Below the pieces are notes generated by a model. It was not told where the DNA came from and did not search any database. It saw nothing but the letters and a program-made list of their open reading frames with translations. Below, piece after piece: positions 23,646 through 23,698 of a stretch of 23,698 nt of DNA. Positions within the stretch are counted from its first letter, which is position 1, and every line of letters starts with the position of its first letter. Origin of the DNA: an uncultured Succinivibrio sp. (GTDB lineage: Bacteria; Pseudomonadota; Gammaproteobacteria; Enterobacterales; Succinivibrionaceae); the NCBI GenBank assembly GCA_900754255.1, contig CAAECI010000047.1:1-23698 (forward strand), read 5' to 3'. Both the position numbers and the translations under genes were made by a program.

Positions 23646-23698
23646 TTAGGCAAAGGGCCAATTGGTAGCCTTTTTGATGCCGAGGGCGATATCGGCGG
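23646..23698 (-). CDS. C-terminal end of an unidentified minus-strand gene (partial)
   Basis: The only minus-strand frame that reads like protein gives ADIALGIKKATNWPFA followed by TAA. The final 16 residues resemble the C-terminal part of an enzyme, but are too few to assign a family. The frame is convergent with rlmJ and separated from it by a hairpin, a normal gene-end arrangement. It continues off the right edge. Confidence 0.5.
   Translation of the reverse strand, partial: ADIALGIKKATNWPFA

Overview
The window reads as chromosomal DNA of a gammaproteobacterium. Several proteins align from memory with Escherichia coli counterparts almost end to end: NhaB, DsbB, HinT, LpoB, YcfH/TatD, YheS, YidE and RlmJ. 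Two E. coli gene pairs or clusters recur: nhaB-dsbB, and hinT-lpoB without ycfL. Moderate GC, many TTG/GTG starts and the gene mix would fit an anaerobic gut lineage such as Succinivibrionaceae; that placement is inference, since no rRNA or marker is present. No tRNA, rRNA, CRISPR array, phage module or intact insertion sequence was found.

Layout. (1) 1-769, minus strand: the N-terminus of a CoA-disulfide-reductase/NADH-oxidase-like flavoprotein and, upstream of it, an NfsB-like nitroreductase broken by an in-frame TAG. (2) 1149-3700, plus strand: a DAACS-family amino-acid symporter and a stand-alone MetE-type (YxjG-like) methyltransferase, each with its own signals. (3) 3761-7540, minus strand: four overlapping or abutting genes encoding a YidE/AspT transporter, an unknown membrane protein, a hypoxanthine-DNA-glycosylase-type enzyme and a secreted DUF3298 protein. 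(4) 7541-8364: a gene-free divergent region. (5) 8365-10554, plus strand: nhaB and dsbB. (6) 10646-15620, minus strand: TatD, an NAD-dependent sugar epimerase, an ArnT-like GT-C glycosyltransferase and a GT2 glycosyltransferase, probably acting on envelope glycolipids. (7) 15719-16918, plus strand: hinT and lpoB. (8) 17080-18429: a metallopeptidase-like gene lacking the usual C-terminal domain, next to about 850 bp without a credible gene. (9) 18430-23595: the ABC-F protein YheS (+), a second GT-C glycosyltransferase (-), a flavin-reductase-like protein (+) and RlmJ (+). A 16-residue C-terminus of another minus-strand gene enters at the right edge.

Most of the window is housekeeping and transport. 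The observations most worth following are the amber codon in an otherwise intact nitroreductase, an exact 17-mer CRP/FNR-like element shared by two flavoenzyme promoters, the altered signature residues in both glycosyltransferases of the envelope cluster, and the two gene-poor intergenic regions. I did not find convincing evidence for a wholly new defence or biosynthetic system.
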